From Candidatus Hydrogenedentota bacterium (lineage in GTDB: Bacteria; Hydrogenedentota; Hydrogenedentia; Hydrogenedentales; CAITNO01), in the NCBI GenBank assembly GCA_018056705.1, contig JAGPFE010000019.1, positions 1-58,578 of the forward strand: 58,578 nucleotides of DNA, in the 5' to 3' direction. A program made the translations under genes and the position numbers. Position 1 is the first letter of the stretch, and the number at the start of each line of letters is the position of its first letter. Below, one piece after another: positions 19,293 through 27,958 of the stretch. A model generated the notes under the pieces. The model was not told the origin of the DNA. It was given only the letters and a program-made list of their open reading frames with translations, and ran no database searches.

Positions 19293-20348
19293 ATGACCGA
19301 ACGCGCGATATTGCCCACGCCACCTCGCCTCGTCGAAAATGGCCAGCCTCATTGTGGATTTTTCAAGACTCCTTTCAGGATCGCGAATATCCTGGATACT
19401 GCCCGGCCGGGAACCCTGTTCCCCGGCACCCTGGGACGATGGTTCCGCCTGCTGCGGCTGAAATCCTGGATCGGGTTCGGACTGGGGCACCCGGAGGTAT
19501 ACGGAGCCATCCTGATCCAGAACGCTCATTACCTTGCCGGTTGCGGTGCCTATTTTTACAATCTCACCAGCCGAAGCAAATATGACTGGTTCATTCTGGC
19601 TCCCCCCTGGAAAGTGGCCATGCCCGAGACCCTCTGGAATGGAAGGCTGGAATGCGCTGACCGCAAGAGCCGGGTGATTTTTGAACACCGCCTGGATGAG
19701 GGGTGGCACCGGGTAACCGCGTCTTTCCCGGCACGGGGGGAAACGCCCTCCCTGGAAGTAGATCTCATCCTCCATCAACCCCTGAACGAGATCGATCCCC
19801 TGGTTTTCAGCATGCCCATTCCACCAGCCCATCATACCTATACCCACAAGTCCCCCATCCGACTGGAAGGCACCGTGCGCGTCGGGAACACTGAGTACAC
19901 CTATGATCCGAAACGCGACCTGGGTAACCTGGACGAACAACAGACTTACTACCCCTACCTGACCCGGTGGCGTTGGGCCAGTTTTTCCACCCGCTTGGCA
20001 TCCGGCCAGGAACTCATGATTAATCTCGTCAACCAGATGACGCCACCGGACGAACCTGGAGAAGACGCACTGTGGGTAGACGGTTGCATCCGCCTGCTGC
20101 GACCCGCGCGCATTGAACCCAGGGATCGGCCGGGTAACTATCGGATTCAAAGTCCTGATAGCACCATTTCACTGGGGTTTACAGCCGAAGGCGCGCGACA
20201 CGAGCGGCACCAGTTGCTATGGGCCGCCATGGATTATTACCAGTATTTTGGGCGCTTTTCAGGACATGTGACCGATCCCGAAAACGGACAAGTCTATACC
20301 ATCACGGATGTGTACGGTCCGCTCGAAGACATGCGCGCGCGTTTTTGA
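19293..20348 (+). CDS. DUF2804 family protein
   Basis: A 351-residue soluble protein matching the DUF2804 family along its length, with conserved stretches FGLGHPEVYGAILIQNAHYL (residues ~68-87), an aromatic-rich beta core (KYDWFILAPP) and a late Trp/Asp-rich segment (DPKRDLGNLDEQQTYYPY). The function is unknown; the fold has been likened to lipocalin-like or beta-sandwich proteins, but I cannot confirm that. I chose the ATG at 19293 because AGAGGAG lies 7 bases upstream; an open frame extends further 5' without any ribosome site. TATACT at 19263-19268 is a possible -10. It is a single gene followed by a hairpin. Confidence 0.75.
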   Translation: MTERAILPTPPRLVENGQPHCGFFKTPFRIANILDTARPGTLFPGTLGRWFRLLRLKSWIGFGLGHPEVYGAILIQNAHYLAGCGAYFYNLTSRSKYDWFILAPPWKVAMPETLWNGRLECADRKSRVIFEHRLDEGWHRVTASFPARGETPSLEVDLILHQPLNEIDPLVFSMPIPPAHHTYTHKSPIRLEGTVRVGNTEYTYDPKRDLGNLDEQQTYYPYLTRWRWASFSTRLASGQELMINLVNQMTPPDEPGEDALWVDGCIRLLRPARIEPRDRPGNYRIQSPDSTISLGFTAEGARHERHQLLWAAMDYYQYFGRFSGHVTDPENGQVYTITDVYGPLEDMRARF

Positions 20349-20394
20349 CCGTTTCAGGCGGAAGTTTCCGTTTATTTTCCAGTCAAACAACCCG

Positions 20395-20428
20395 AAACCC
20401 CGGACTTTTGCCTGAAAAACCGGGGTTT
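20395..20428 (+). terminator. Hairpin after the DUF2804 gene
   Basis: A perfect 9-base-pair stem, AAACCCCGG (20395-20403) with CCGGGGTTT (20420-20428), and a 16-base loop, 47 bases past the stop codon. The T-run is short (TTTAT), so it is only a moderate intrinsic terminator. Its right arm lies inside the spacer of the next promoter, so it could also act as an operator for the feo genes. Confidence 0.5.
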
Positions 20429-20437
20429 ATGTATACT
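20408..20437 (+). promoter_or_regulatory. Candidate promoter of the feo operon
   Basis: TTGCCT (20408-20413) and TATACT (20432-20437) are separated by 18 bases, followed by GAAC. The same elements and spacing recur before the gene at 45027. The predicted start is ~50 bases before the first ATG of the feo operon. I see no clear Fur box. Confidence 0.6.
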
Positions 20438-20495
20438 GAACTTGCTCCTTGCTAAGCATGATGAACTCGAATGCGCGAGCCGGGGAGCCTTCGCG

Positions 20496-20696
20496 ATGGA
20501 TACCTTGCTGGTACTGCTGATTGTAGGAATCGCGGGCTGGATGGTCTGGCGATACACGAGGCGTTCCCTGTCGGGAAAGGCGGCCGCCTGTGATGCCTGT
20601 TCCAACTGCCCGGCAGGACCGGGAAACTGTCCGCAATTCCGGGAAGACCGCGTTCCCCCTGATGGGAGTAAAACCCATAAACGCCATGTGGAATAG
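20496..20696 (+). CDS. FeoB-associated Cys-rich small membrane protein
   Basis: A 66-residue protein with one membrane segment (residues ~3-19, LLVLLIVGIAGWMVW), a short basic stretch (RYTRR) and a four-Cys cluster C32-x2-C35-x2-C38-x6-C45. This is the pattern of the small Cys-rich proteins found with FeoB in many genomes, thought to help ferrous iron delivery or redox state at the pore. CGGGGAG at 20481-20487 supports the ATG at 20496. The gene comes before feoA here, whereas it usually follows feoB. Its end overlaps the proposed feoA start by 11 bases. Confidence 0.75.
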   Translation: MDTLLVLLIVGIAGWMVWRYTRRSLSGKAAACDACSNCPAGPGNCPQFREDRVPPDGSKTHKRHVE

Positions 20697-21045
20697 GTGG
20701 TTCAGACAACGCCGCCGGGCCGGCCACCGGCACGGCATCACGGCCGGAACGGCAGTTCCCGCGCCAGTGGGTGACGGCGTGCCCGCCGGTACCATGGTGA
20801 CCACCCTGTACGACCTGGAGCGGGGTGAATGGGCCCGGGTCATGGCCGTGCGGGGCGGCGGCCAGGGTATACGCCGGCGCCTGCTGGATATGGGTATTAC
20901 CACCGGAACCACAATTCGGGTTGAACGGCATGCTCCACTCGGTGACCCCATGGAAATCGTCGTGAAGGATTACCGCCTGGCCCTCCGGCTGGAAGAGGCG
21001 CGTCACATCGAGGTGGAACGCATTGCTCCCCCCCCGGCCAACTGA
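20686..21045 (+). CDS. feoA: Ferrous iron transport protein A
   Basis: A 119-residue protein. Residues ~38-115 are a FeoA SH3-like domain: LYDLERGEWARVMAV, then IRRRLLDMGITTGTTIRVER and the typical MEIVVKDYRLALRLEEARHI. FeoA binds FeoB and tunes its transport. The ~37-residue N-terminal extension is basic and unusual; a later ATG at 20794 would give a bare domain of 83 residues but has no better ribosome site, so the start is uncertain. It overlaps the upstream small protein by 11 bases and feoB by 23 bases, so the three are translationally linked. Confidence 0.88.
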   Translation: MWNRWFRQRRRAGHRHGITAGTAVPAPVGDGVPAGTMVTTLYDLERGEWARVMAVRGGGQGIRRRLLDMGITTGTTIRVERHAPLGDPMEIVVKDYRLALRLEEARHIEVERIAPPPAN

Positions 21046-23182
21046 CGGCACCCCCGAAACGCGCGCGGCCCGGGTGGTCGCGATCGCGGGAAATCCGAAC
21101 GCGGGAAAGACCAGCCTGTTCAACGCCTTAACGGGGGCGGCCCGTCACGTGGGTAATTACCCCGGGGTTACCGTGGAGTTGAAGGAAGGACGCGCCCGGG
21201 GCGCTCGTTCACCGTTCACGGTGGTGGACCTGCCGGGATGTTACGGTCTCACCGCCTACTCCCAGGAAGAGCGGGTCGCCCGGGACTTTCTGCTTTGCCA
21301 CCAACCGGACGTCGTCATTGACGTGGTGGACGCGTCCAACCTTGAACGCAACCTGTATCTCACTGCCCAGTTCCTAGAACTGAAACTGCCGGTGATCATC
21401 GCCCTTAACATGGTCGACGTGGCCGAAAAAAGGGGCATGCGCGTCGATCATGAGGCCTTGGCCCGCATGCTGGGCGTGCCGGTTATCCCGACAATCGCCA
21501 CGCGGGGCACGGGCATCGACCACCTGCTGGAAACGTGTGAACAGGTACTGGATGGCGCTTTCCGGATTTCCCCGCAACCGATACGTTATGGCCACCCGGT
21601 GGATGAACTGGTAGTGGAACTGGCAGGGAAACTGAAACCGGTCGCGGATATGGATCCACCCCTGCCGACGGAGTGGCTGGCCGTCAAACTGCTGGAAAAC
21701 GATCCCGCCGCGTGGAAACGCCTCAAGGAACACGGAAACACCACCTTGACCCGGGGGGTAGAATCCGCCCAGAAAACCCTGGAACACCACTGCAACCGGG
21801 ACGGGGCTTCCATCCTGGCGGAACGTCGGCACGGTTTCGCCGCCGGTGCCGCCCGCCAGTGCGTGTCCCGGCAGGCGTCGGGCCAGCGGGAAGTAACCGA
21901 CCGCATTGACGACGTGGTATGCCACTGGCTGGCCGGTCCCGCCCTGCTCATCGGCGTAGTGGCCGCCCTGTTTTTCTGGGTTTTCAAGTTATCGGATGAA
22001 TGGACATGGATTCCCTGGCCTGAAGAGTGGAAGAGTCCCACAGGGGTCATTGAAGCGTGTTTCACCGGCGTGGAATGGCTGATCAGCCCGATCGAATCCC
22101 CGTTTCCAATGCTCCATTCGCTACTCCATGCCGCGCTGGTTCGCGGGGTTGGAGGCGTGCTCAGTTTCGTGCCGCTTATTTTTTTCATGTTTCTGTTCAT
22201 CGCGTTCCTGGAAGACAGCGGCTACATCGCGCGGGTAGCCTTCATTCTGGACCGCCTGTTGCGGGTATTCGGGCTGCAGGGCAAATCCATGCTGGCCATG
22301 CTGATCGCCGGGGGTATCGGCGCGGGTGGATGCGCCGTGCCGGCGGTGATGGCCACGCGCACGCTGCGGGAAGAAAAAGACCGAATTGTCACCATGCTGG
22401 TAGCCCCTTTCATGAATTGCGGGGCGAAGTTGCCGGTGTACGCCATGCTCATCGCGGCTTTTTTCCCACATCGCCGCACGGTCATGATGCTGCTGCTGTG
22501 GGGACTTTCCTGGGTGTTCGCCCTGTGCGCGGCGTGGTTGCTCCGGCGGACGGTGGTCCGGGGCGAACAGACCCCGTTCGTGATGGAACTGCCCCCTTAT
22601 CACCTGCCTACCATCCGGGGCGTGCTGATGCACACCTGGGAACGCACCTGGGCCTACATCCGCAAGGCGGGTACCATTATCCTGGCCGTAAACATCGTGT
22701 TGTGGGCGTTCATGTACTTCCCGCGGCCCGTCGACGTCCACGCCACGCCCGAACAGCAACTTCGGTACAGCATGGCAGGACGGGTGGGCACCCTGATGGA
22801 ACCGGTGAGCGGCCTTGCCGGTTTCGACTGGCGCACCAACGTGGCCCTGATCGGCGGATTCGCGGCCAAGGAAGTCATCATCGGCGCGATGGCAACGGCC
22901 TACGCCATGATCGACGCGCCGGATTCCGGTCCAGACGAAACGGAAATCGCGACTTCCCTATCCGGGAAACTCGCGTCTGACCCCGCGTGGAATCCCCTGC
23001 GGGCGTTCGCCCTGATGCTGTTCATCATGCTCTACGCGCCCTGCATGAGCACGATTGCCGTCATGCGACGCGAAAGCGGTGGCTGGAGGTGGCCGATCTT
23101 TTCCCTGGGATTCTCAACCGCCCTGGCGTTTCTCATCGCCGTGACCGCGTACCAGGCGGGTCTTGCGTTGGGCCTGGGATAG
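21023..23182 (+). CDS. feoB: Ferrous iron transporter B (GTPase-permease)
   Basis: A 719-residue Fe2+ importer. The N-terminal G domain has G1 at G23-S31 (GNPNAGKTS), G3 DLPG near residue 72 and G4 NMVD near 132. After a spacer (~170-300) come the membrane Gate domains with SYIARVAFILDRLLR, GIGAGGCAVPAVMATRT (the Cys-containing pore motif) and NCGAKLPVY, and the second Gate (ALIGGFAAKEVIIGAMA). The start is taken as the TTG at 21023 because GAGGTGG precedes it by 6 bases; a GTG near 21074 would give a shorter N-terminus closer to E. coli FeoB. The product sits in the inner membrane and supplies iron for the Fe-S enzymes (PFOR, Sir, CysH) seen later. Confidence 0.96.
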   Translation: MLPPRPTDGTPETRAARVVAIAGNPNAGKTSLFNALTGAARHVGNYPGVTVELKEGRARGARSPFTVVDLPGCYGLTAYSQEERVARDFLLCHQPDVVIDVVDASNLERNLYLTAQFLELKLPVIIALNMVDVAEKRGMRVDHEALARMLGVPVIPTIATRGTGIDHLLETCEQVLDGAFRISPQPIRYGHPVDELVVELAGKLKPVADMDPPLPTEWLAVKLLENDPAAWKRLKEHGNTTLTRGVESAQKTLEHHCNRDGASILAERRHGFAAGAARQCVSRQASGQREVTDRIDDVVCHWLAGPALLIGVVAALFFWVFKLSDEWTWIPWPEEWKSPTGVIEACFTGVEWLISPIESPFPMLHSLLHAALVRGVGGVLSFVPLIFFMFLFIAFLEDSGYIARVAFILDRLLRVFGLQGKSMLAMLIAGGIGAGGCAVPAVMATRTLREEKDRIVTMLVAPFMNCGAKLPVYAMLIAAFFPHRRTVMMLLLWGLSWVFALCAAWLLRRTVVRGEQTPFVMELPPYHLPTIRGVLMHTWERTWAYIRKAGTIILAVNIVLWAFMYFPRPVDVHATPEQQLRYSMAGRVGTLMEPVSGLAGFDWRTNVALIGGFAAKEVIIGAMATAYAMIDAPDSGPDETEIATSLSGKLASDPAWNPLRAFALMLFIMLYAPCMSTIAVMRRESGGWRWPIFSLGFSTALAFLIAVTAYQAGLALGLG

Positions 23183-23209
23183 TAACGAAAATATCCGCGG
23201 GAGGCTACG

Positions 23210-24040
23210 ATGCTTACGAGTACCCCCGTGCCGGGTCCTTCGCGCCGGCAGGTATGGAAAATGTTCGACCGGATTGCCCCCGCGTACGACCGGGCCAACC
23301 GGACTCTTTCGTTCGGCACGGACCGGTACTGGCGGCGCGAACTGGTGGCCGCACTCCCCGAAGTCCCGGACCTGAAGTTGCTTGATCTGGCCACGGGAAC
23401 CGGTGACGTGTTGCTGGCCGCGGCCAAAACACGTAACACGCTCCTGAAACTGGCGGTAGGCGTTGACATGTCTGGAGGTATGCTGACGATCGGCCGCCGG
23501 AAGTTGCGGATGGCGGGCCTGGCGAGCCGCTGCGTCATGATCCGAGGCGACGCGCTGCGCCTTCCCGTCCCGGACAACTGGGCAGATGGCATCACGATGG
23601 CCTTCGGTATCCGGAACACCCTGGACCCATCAGCCGTGCTCCGGGAGATGTTCCGGGTAGCCCGCCCCGGAGGCCGGATCCTGGTCCTGGAATTTTCCCT
23701 GCCCGGGAACCCCCTTCTGCGCGCGGGATACCTGGTCTATTTCCGCCACGTTCTCCCCATCCTGGGCGGGTGGATTGCGGGAGACCCCGACGCGTATCGT
23801 TATCTCAACCGCACGGTTGAATCGTTTCCCCGGGGAGAAGCGTTTCTATCCATGATGGAAGACGCGGGATTCGCTTCGCCCAGGCAGATCCCGCTGACTT
23901 TTGGGATCGCCGCGTTGTACATAGGAGAAAAACCAGGAGGGACACGCGATGAAAAGGTGGTTACGCACCCTCATGCCGCTCCTCATACTGACAACGGTCT
24001 CATGGGCCAGCGACCCCCTGGCTCCCATGACACCGCCTGA
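23210..24040 (+). CDS. menG: Demethylmenaquinone methyltransferase (MenG/UbiE)
   Basis: A 276-residue class I methyltransferase making the last step of menaquinone synthesis. Family landmarks: RQVWKMFDRIAPAYDRANRT (residues ~13-32), SAM motif I at D59-D66 (DLATGTGD), GVDMSGGML, and the MAFGIRN segment with EMFRVARPGGRILVLEF. GGGAGG precedes the ATG. The menB-A-C-E genes lie 24 kb away in the window, and no ubiquinone genes are seen, so menaquinone is the likely product. The last ~34 residues after LYIGEKPG are not family-like and overlap the next gene by 92 bases; one extra A in the run at 23928-23932 would end the protein in an ATGA overlap instead. Confidence 0.9.
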   Translation: MLTSTPVPGPSRRQVWKMFDRIAPAYDRANRTLSFGTDRYWRRELVAALPEVPDLKLLDLATGTGDVLLAAAKTRNTLLKLAVGVDMSGGMLTIGRRKLRMAGLASRCVMIRGDALRLPVPDNWADGITMAFGIRNTLDPSAVLREMFRVARPGGRILVLEFSLPGNPLLRAGYLVYFRHVLPILGGWIAGDPDAYRYLNRTVESFPRGEAFLSMMEDAGFASPRQIPLTFGIAALYIGEKPGGTRDEKVVTHPHAAPHTDNGLMGQRPPGSHDTA

Positions 24041-24743
24041 AACAGGGGCAGCGTCCCAGGACACGCCGGCCAGCCCCGCGGATGCCGCCAAAACCGAGCG
24101 TCCTGACCCTGAAACCATCCGGCAAGCCCTGAAAATGGCCCTGGACAAGGACCGCCTGATCCGCGCGATGGCGGCGGCAACGAGGTTCGGAGGCGCGACC
24201 ATCTCCATTCCCGGATCGCTACAGGCCGTGCCATACAACCTGATCCCGGAAGCAGAAGCCCTCCGGCAGAAAGGCGTCACGGTGCGACTGAAGACGCTGA
24301 CCTTCCGGGACCTCTCCATCGATGGGGAGGATCAGTACACGTGGGACCAGGAAAAGCCCGTTATCCCCAGGACGATGCGATTCAGTCGCCTTGCCGTCGA
24401 AGCCGAGGCCGAGTACAAGAACCTGAAAGTACCCCTGGCGGCCGACTTCCGGGATGGACTATTACCCTTCGATTACCTGCTTCATCCCGCTGGCTTTGAC
24501 GTAACGGTCATCCCAGAACGCGCGAAGGACCAGTTCTCGCTCAAAGACGTAAAACTGAAAGTCGGCAACGGCCTCACGTCTGCCATCGCTAACCTGCTGG
24601 TCAGCCCGAAGGTGGGAGAACTGCTGTTGCGGTATGGCGTGGGGCAAACCATCAAAATCGCCGGGGATTCTTCAAATAGCGGTGGGACTGACTGGTTCGA
24701 TACCGGAAAGAAAGTCCTGGACGCCTTTGGAATCAGCCGATGA
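23949..24743 (+). CDS. Exported protein of unknown function
   Basis: A 264-residue protein I do not recognise. It has a signal peptide (residues ~1-20, LMPLLILTTVSWA), then a Pro/Ala-rich linker to ~55, then a mixed region with VTVRLKTLTFRDLSIDGE and FSLKDVKLKVGNGLTSAI, repeating beta-strand patterns that suggest lipid- or ligand-binding scaffolds, but this is a guess. A near-perfect AGGAGG lies 8 bases before the ATG. Its stop overlaps the start of the TolB-like gene (ATGA), so the two are made together, both aimed at the cell envelope. Confidence 0.65.
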   Translation: MKRWLRTLMPLLILTTVSWASDPLAPMTPPETGAASQDTPASPADAAKTERPDPETIRQALKMALDKDRLIRAMAAATRFGGATISIPGSLQAVPYNLIPEAEALRQKGVTVRLKTLTFRDLSIDGEDQYTWDQEKPVIPRTMRFSRLAVEAEAEYKNLKVPLAADFRDGLLPFDYLLHPAGFDVTVIPERAKDQFSLKDVKLKVGNGLTSAIANLLVSPKVGELLLRYGVGQTIKIAGDSSNSGGTDWFDTGKKVLDAFGISR

Positions 24744-25843
24744 TCGGGGGGGTGCTGACGGCGACCGCCCTGGTCTGCAGCCTTGCCCTGCCGGATACCG
24801 GGGCAATCGCTTTCATTTCCGGGGAAGAACAAAACAAGCGCAACATACATGTTTACGACTTCGCGACCCGGCAGTCCCGCGGGATCGGCACGGGCACCCA
24901 CAATGGGCCGCCATCCTGGTCGCCGGATGGTTCCCGGGTCGCCTTTACCGCCAGGGTCAACGATCGATATGGCGTGGCGGTCGTTAACCTCGACGGCACG
25001 GATCCAAAGGTCATGCCCCTGGACCAGGATACCGTGGACGATCCACCCCGCTGGTCCCCGGACGGAACCAGGCTGGCCTGTTCCACTATCCAGGACGAAA
25101 CGCCGCCCCGTTTCGATGTTGCCGTCTGGAACCTCGAAACCAGCGAAGTCATCCGCTGGGGTGGTGATACCCGACCCTCGTTACGGGCCCCAGTCTGGAT
25201 GCCTTCAACCGACCTCCTGATGGCCATTGACGTGGAAACACAACGGGATGAAATGGCCCAAACCCTGTTTACCCTGCGGGACGAGGCTGAAAAAAACGGG
25301 GTGCTGATCGCCTTGGCCTGGTTTCCCGACAAGACCCTCACGGAACCGGTACTGGTTACCCCTTCCACCACGCTCCCCCTGCTTTACCTCGCCAAGGCCC
25401 CGTCGGACCGCTCCGCGGAATGGAACCTGCGACCGGACCGAAAAGGCCGGCAGATCGCCTTTGAATCCGACATGGGAGGAGACCGCGAAATCTACGTGCT
25501 GGGAAAGCGGGGCATCGTGAATGTCACCAATCACCCGGCCGCGGACTGGAATCCCCGATGGTCTCCCGATGGCCGATACCTTGCCTTCGAGTCGTTCCGG
25601 GATGGTCGGCGTGGAATCTACCTTACCCTCGTGGAAACGGCCCGGGTCACGCCGGTGGCGGTTTCCGAAAGTGGAGACTGCTGGAGCCCGGAATGGTCGC
25701 CCGATGGAAAATGGCTGGCTTTCGTCAGCGACCTCGAAGGCCGCCCCGCCATCCATGTCTGTCAGCCAGACGGGAGTGACCGTGAAACCATTGCCATGGA
25801 TACTTGGGCATTGGCCCCCGCCTGGCGTCCGGAAGGTAAATAA
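24740..25843 (+). CDS. TolB-like WD40/PD40 beta-propeller protein, exported
   Basis: A 367-residue protein with a weak signal sequence (residues ~1-22) and at least five PD40 repeats with the W-S-P-D-G hallmark (PSWSPDGSRVAF ~53-64, PRWSPDGTRLAC ~99-110, PRWSPDGRYLAF, PEWSPDGKWLAF). This is the TolB propeller fold. No Tol-Pal genes surround it, and TolB's own N-terminal domain is absent, so it is better called TolB-like. It overlaps the unknown exported gene by 4 bases and is followed one base later by the phosphoesterase gene, suggesting one periplasmic module. Confidence 0.82.
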   Translation: MIGGVLTATALVCSLALPDTGAIAFISGEEQNKRNIHVYDFATRQSRGIGTGTHNGPPSWSPDGSRVAFTARVNDRYGVAVVNLDGTDPKVMPLDQDTVDDPPRWSPDGTRLACSTIQDETPPRFDVAVWNLETSEVIRWGGDTRPSLRAPVWMPSTDLLMAIDVETQRDEMAQTLFTLRDEAEKNGVLIALAWFPDKTLTEPVLVTPSTTLPLLYLAKAPSDRSAEWNLRPDRKGRQIAFESDMGGDREIYVLGKRGIVNVTNHPAADWNPRWSPDGRYLAFESFRDGRRGIYLTLVETARVTPVAVSESGDCWSPEWSPDGKWLAFVSDLEGRPAIHVCQPDGSDRETIAMDTWALAPAWRPEGK

Positions 25844-25844
25844 C

Positions 25845-26996
25845 ATGGGTTGTAACCGATCATACCGTGCACGCCTCGGCCTGATCGTCGCGATCGTGGC
25901 GGTGGTCTGCCTGTTGCCGGTTCGGATGGCTTTCGCCCGCGCGGAAGACGGAACCCTGGCGTGGATATGGTCTCCCCATGATGGTCAACCGGCCCTCACG
26001 CAACCGGGCCAGTCGTTCGAGGTGCTCCTGCGGGGCACCAGCGCCCCGACAGAAATCCCCGTATTCACGCTGGAGGGAACTGACGGCGCGGAATTTCCCC
26101 TGGAAACGAAAATTCATGGCATGGAGCAGTCCGCGTTCGCGCGATACACCTGCGTCGTTCCCGCGACAGCCCGGCCCGGCGGCTACGCCTTGCGGATCCG
26201 GGGAACGGACGGTACCACGGACATCACCCGTCGGGCGGTGTGGGTGCTCGATGCCGAACCACGCGCGTATTATGTGCTTGCCCACGTCACGGACGTGCAT
26301 ATCGGCAAACAACGCCCCGCGGGGCCCGACCCTGATACCACGTTCTCCGCCGTCATTGAAGCGATCAGCAAGACCGACGCGGCCCTGTGCGCGATTACGG
26401 GCGACATCACGGAAAGTGCCGAACCCGACCAGTTCCGTCGGTTTCTCGAATTGCTTGACCGGTTCACCATCCCCACCCTTGTCTGTTCCGGAAACCACGA
26501 CCGGGACAACCTGTGGTACGAACGTTTTTGGGGAGCCCAAACCTGGGCGAGACGGTACGGTCCGGATGGGTTCCTGGTTTTTGACACGAAAGATTACGTC
26601 GTCGCGGATGACTGGGGACCCCAGGCGGGAAGATTGCACCAATTGCGCCGGTTGTTACGCCCCTGCCGTTACACGATCGGGCTGACCCATCGGTACGAGC
26701 CAGCCATGGGCATGCGAGGCCAACTCATCCTGTTTGTCGATGACCCCATTGACCTGCTCCTGTATGGCCACACCCACCAGGAGCGACGTCCCGGGGAAGG
26801 TCCCTCCTGGGGAAACACCGGGATCGTCATCACACCCGCCTGCGTCGATGGGTATTTCCGGCTGATTGACATCACCGCGCAGGGTCCCGTCGCGCGGCCG
26901 GTGAGCCGAATTCCGGAAGACGCGTTGATAACGCGGCATTCCGACGAAAAAAAAATAACCGGCAGGAATATTTTATTAGTACTAAAACCGTTATAA
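25845..26996 (+). CDS. Exported calcineurin-type metallophosphoesterase
   Basis: A 383-residue protein with a signal sequence (residues ~9-30). Residues ~35-140 form a beta-sandwich-like N-domain (PALTQPGQSFEVLLRG). The metallophosphoesterase domain follows with every metal ligand: D150-x-H152 (TDVHIG), G186-D187, G216-N217-H218-D219, H282 and G308-H-T-H311. It should use two metal ions to cleave a phosphoester in the periplasm; the substrate is unknown. The true ATG is at 25845, one base after the preceding stop, with GGAAGG 8 bases upstream; a longer open frame from 25521 is an overlap with the propeller gene. Confidence 0.88.
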   Translation: MGCNRSYRARLGLIVAIVAVVCLLPVRMAFARAEDGTLAWIWSPHDGQPALTQPGQSFEVLLRGTSAPTEIPVFTLEGTDGAEFPLETKIHGMEQSAFARYTCVVPATARPGGYALRIRGTDGTTDITRRAVWVLDAEPRAYYVLAHVTDVHIGKQRPAGPDPDTTFSAVIEAISKTDAALCAITGDITESAEPDQFRRFLELLDRFTIPTLVCSGNHDRDNLWYERFWGAQTWARRYGPDGFLVFDTKDYVVADDWGPQAGRLHQLRRLLRPCRYTIGLTHRYEPAMGMRGQLILFVDDPIDLLLYGHTHQERRPGEGPSWGNTGIVITPACVDGYFRLIDITAQGPVARPVSRIPEDALITRHSDEKKITGRNILLVLKPL

Positions 26997-27024
26997 TTCT
27001 TGTGCGTGTAAAGAAAGATGTGTC

Positions 27025-27942
27025 ATGTTGCTGACGCAAGTGCTTATTCTGCTGGTTTTCCTGGTTATTGCCGCCATCGTGCTGTTGTACAGTTGGAACC
27101 ACATGATCGCGCCCAGGCTGGCCACGCGATGGGAAGTAAGGACCCCCCGCATTCCGGGAACCCCGTGGTTAAAAGGCGCGTCGCCGTTGTCGATGGGCCC
27201 TGAGCGTGCCCAAGGGGCCGTGCTGTTCATCCACGGATTTAATGGCGCGCCCAATCACTTCGCGGACCTGCCGGAAAAAGTCGCCCAGGAGGGGTGGTAC
27301 GTCCGGGTAATGGTGCTGCCCGGACACGGGACGTCTCCGCGGGATTTCCGGGAAACGACCCCGGACGACCTGCTGGGCGCCGTGATCGAAGAACTGCAGT
27401 TGCTACACGAACGCTTTGGTAAGGTGGTACTACTTGGACATTCCATGGGTGGATCCCTGGCTGTTCTGGCTGCCGCCCGGACGGGCCTGGCCGCGGGAGT
27501 CATTCTGGCTGCCCCCTATTTCGGCCTGACCCGACACCTGCCTTTCGGCCCTCCGCCGGAGTGGTGGGTCCGCAAACTGTCCCGCGTCATCAAGTGGATC
27601 CCTTTCCCCTCCCGGATGCATCCCATCCGTCGGAGAAGCGCGCGCAAGCAGATTACCGCTTATAAATGGTTGCACTCGGACTGCGGCATCACGGCGATGG
27701 AAGTGGCCCGGCAGGCTGGTGACCCCGCCGTGCTGGAAAAGGTACGGGTGCCCGCCCTGCTGATCCAGTCCCGGAACGACACGGTCACCTGCCCGGTCAA
27801 GGGCATGGAATGTTTCGCGCGGTTGCGGGCACCGTGGACAGAGGTCGCGTGGCTGGAAAATTCGGATCATATCGTGTTCTGGGATTACGAAGCGGACAAC
27901 GTCACCAGGGCAGTGTTATCTTTCCTGTCCCACCTGGTTTAG
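27025..27942 (+). CDS. Membrane-anchored alpha/beta hydrolase (carboxylesterase/lipase-like)
   Basis: A 305-residue protein with an N-terminal membrane anchor (residues ~6-23). The hydrolase domain has the oxyanion region FIHGFNGAPNHF (69-79), nucleophile S140 in GHSMGG, acid D251 (SRNDTVTCP) and H281 (NSDHIVFWD), the order of the Est30/monoacylglycerol-lipase group. A short lid (residues ~165-205) is rich in Trp and Arg. It probably cleaves esters on or near the membrane. A TATAAT at 26992-26997, overlapping the end of the preceding gene, is a possible -10 without a good -35. It converges on the MATE gene with 16 bases between. Confidence 0.85.
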   Translation: MLLTQVLILLVFLVIAAIVLLYSWNHMIAPRLATRWEVRTPRIPGTPWLKGASPLSMGPERAQGAVLFIHGFNGAPNHFADLPEKVAQEGWYVRVMVLPGHGTSPRDFRETTPDDLLGAVIEELQLLHERFGKVVLLGHSMGGSLAVLAAARTGLAAGVILAAPYFGLTRHLPFGPPPEWWVRKLSRVIKWIPFPSRMHPIRRRSARKQITAYKWLHSDCGITAMEVARQAGDPAVLEKVRVPALLIQSRNDTVTCPVKGMECFARLRAPWTEVAWLENSDHIVFWDYEADNVTRAVLSFLSHLV

Positions 27943-27958
27943 GCCAGACGGCGACGCT

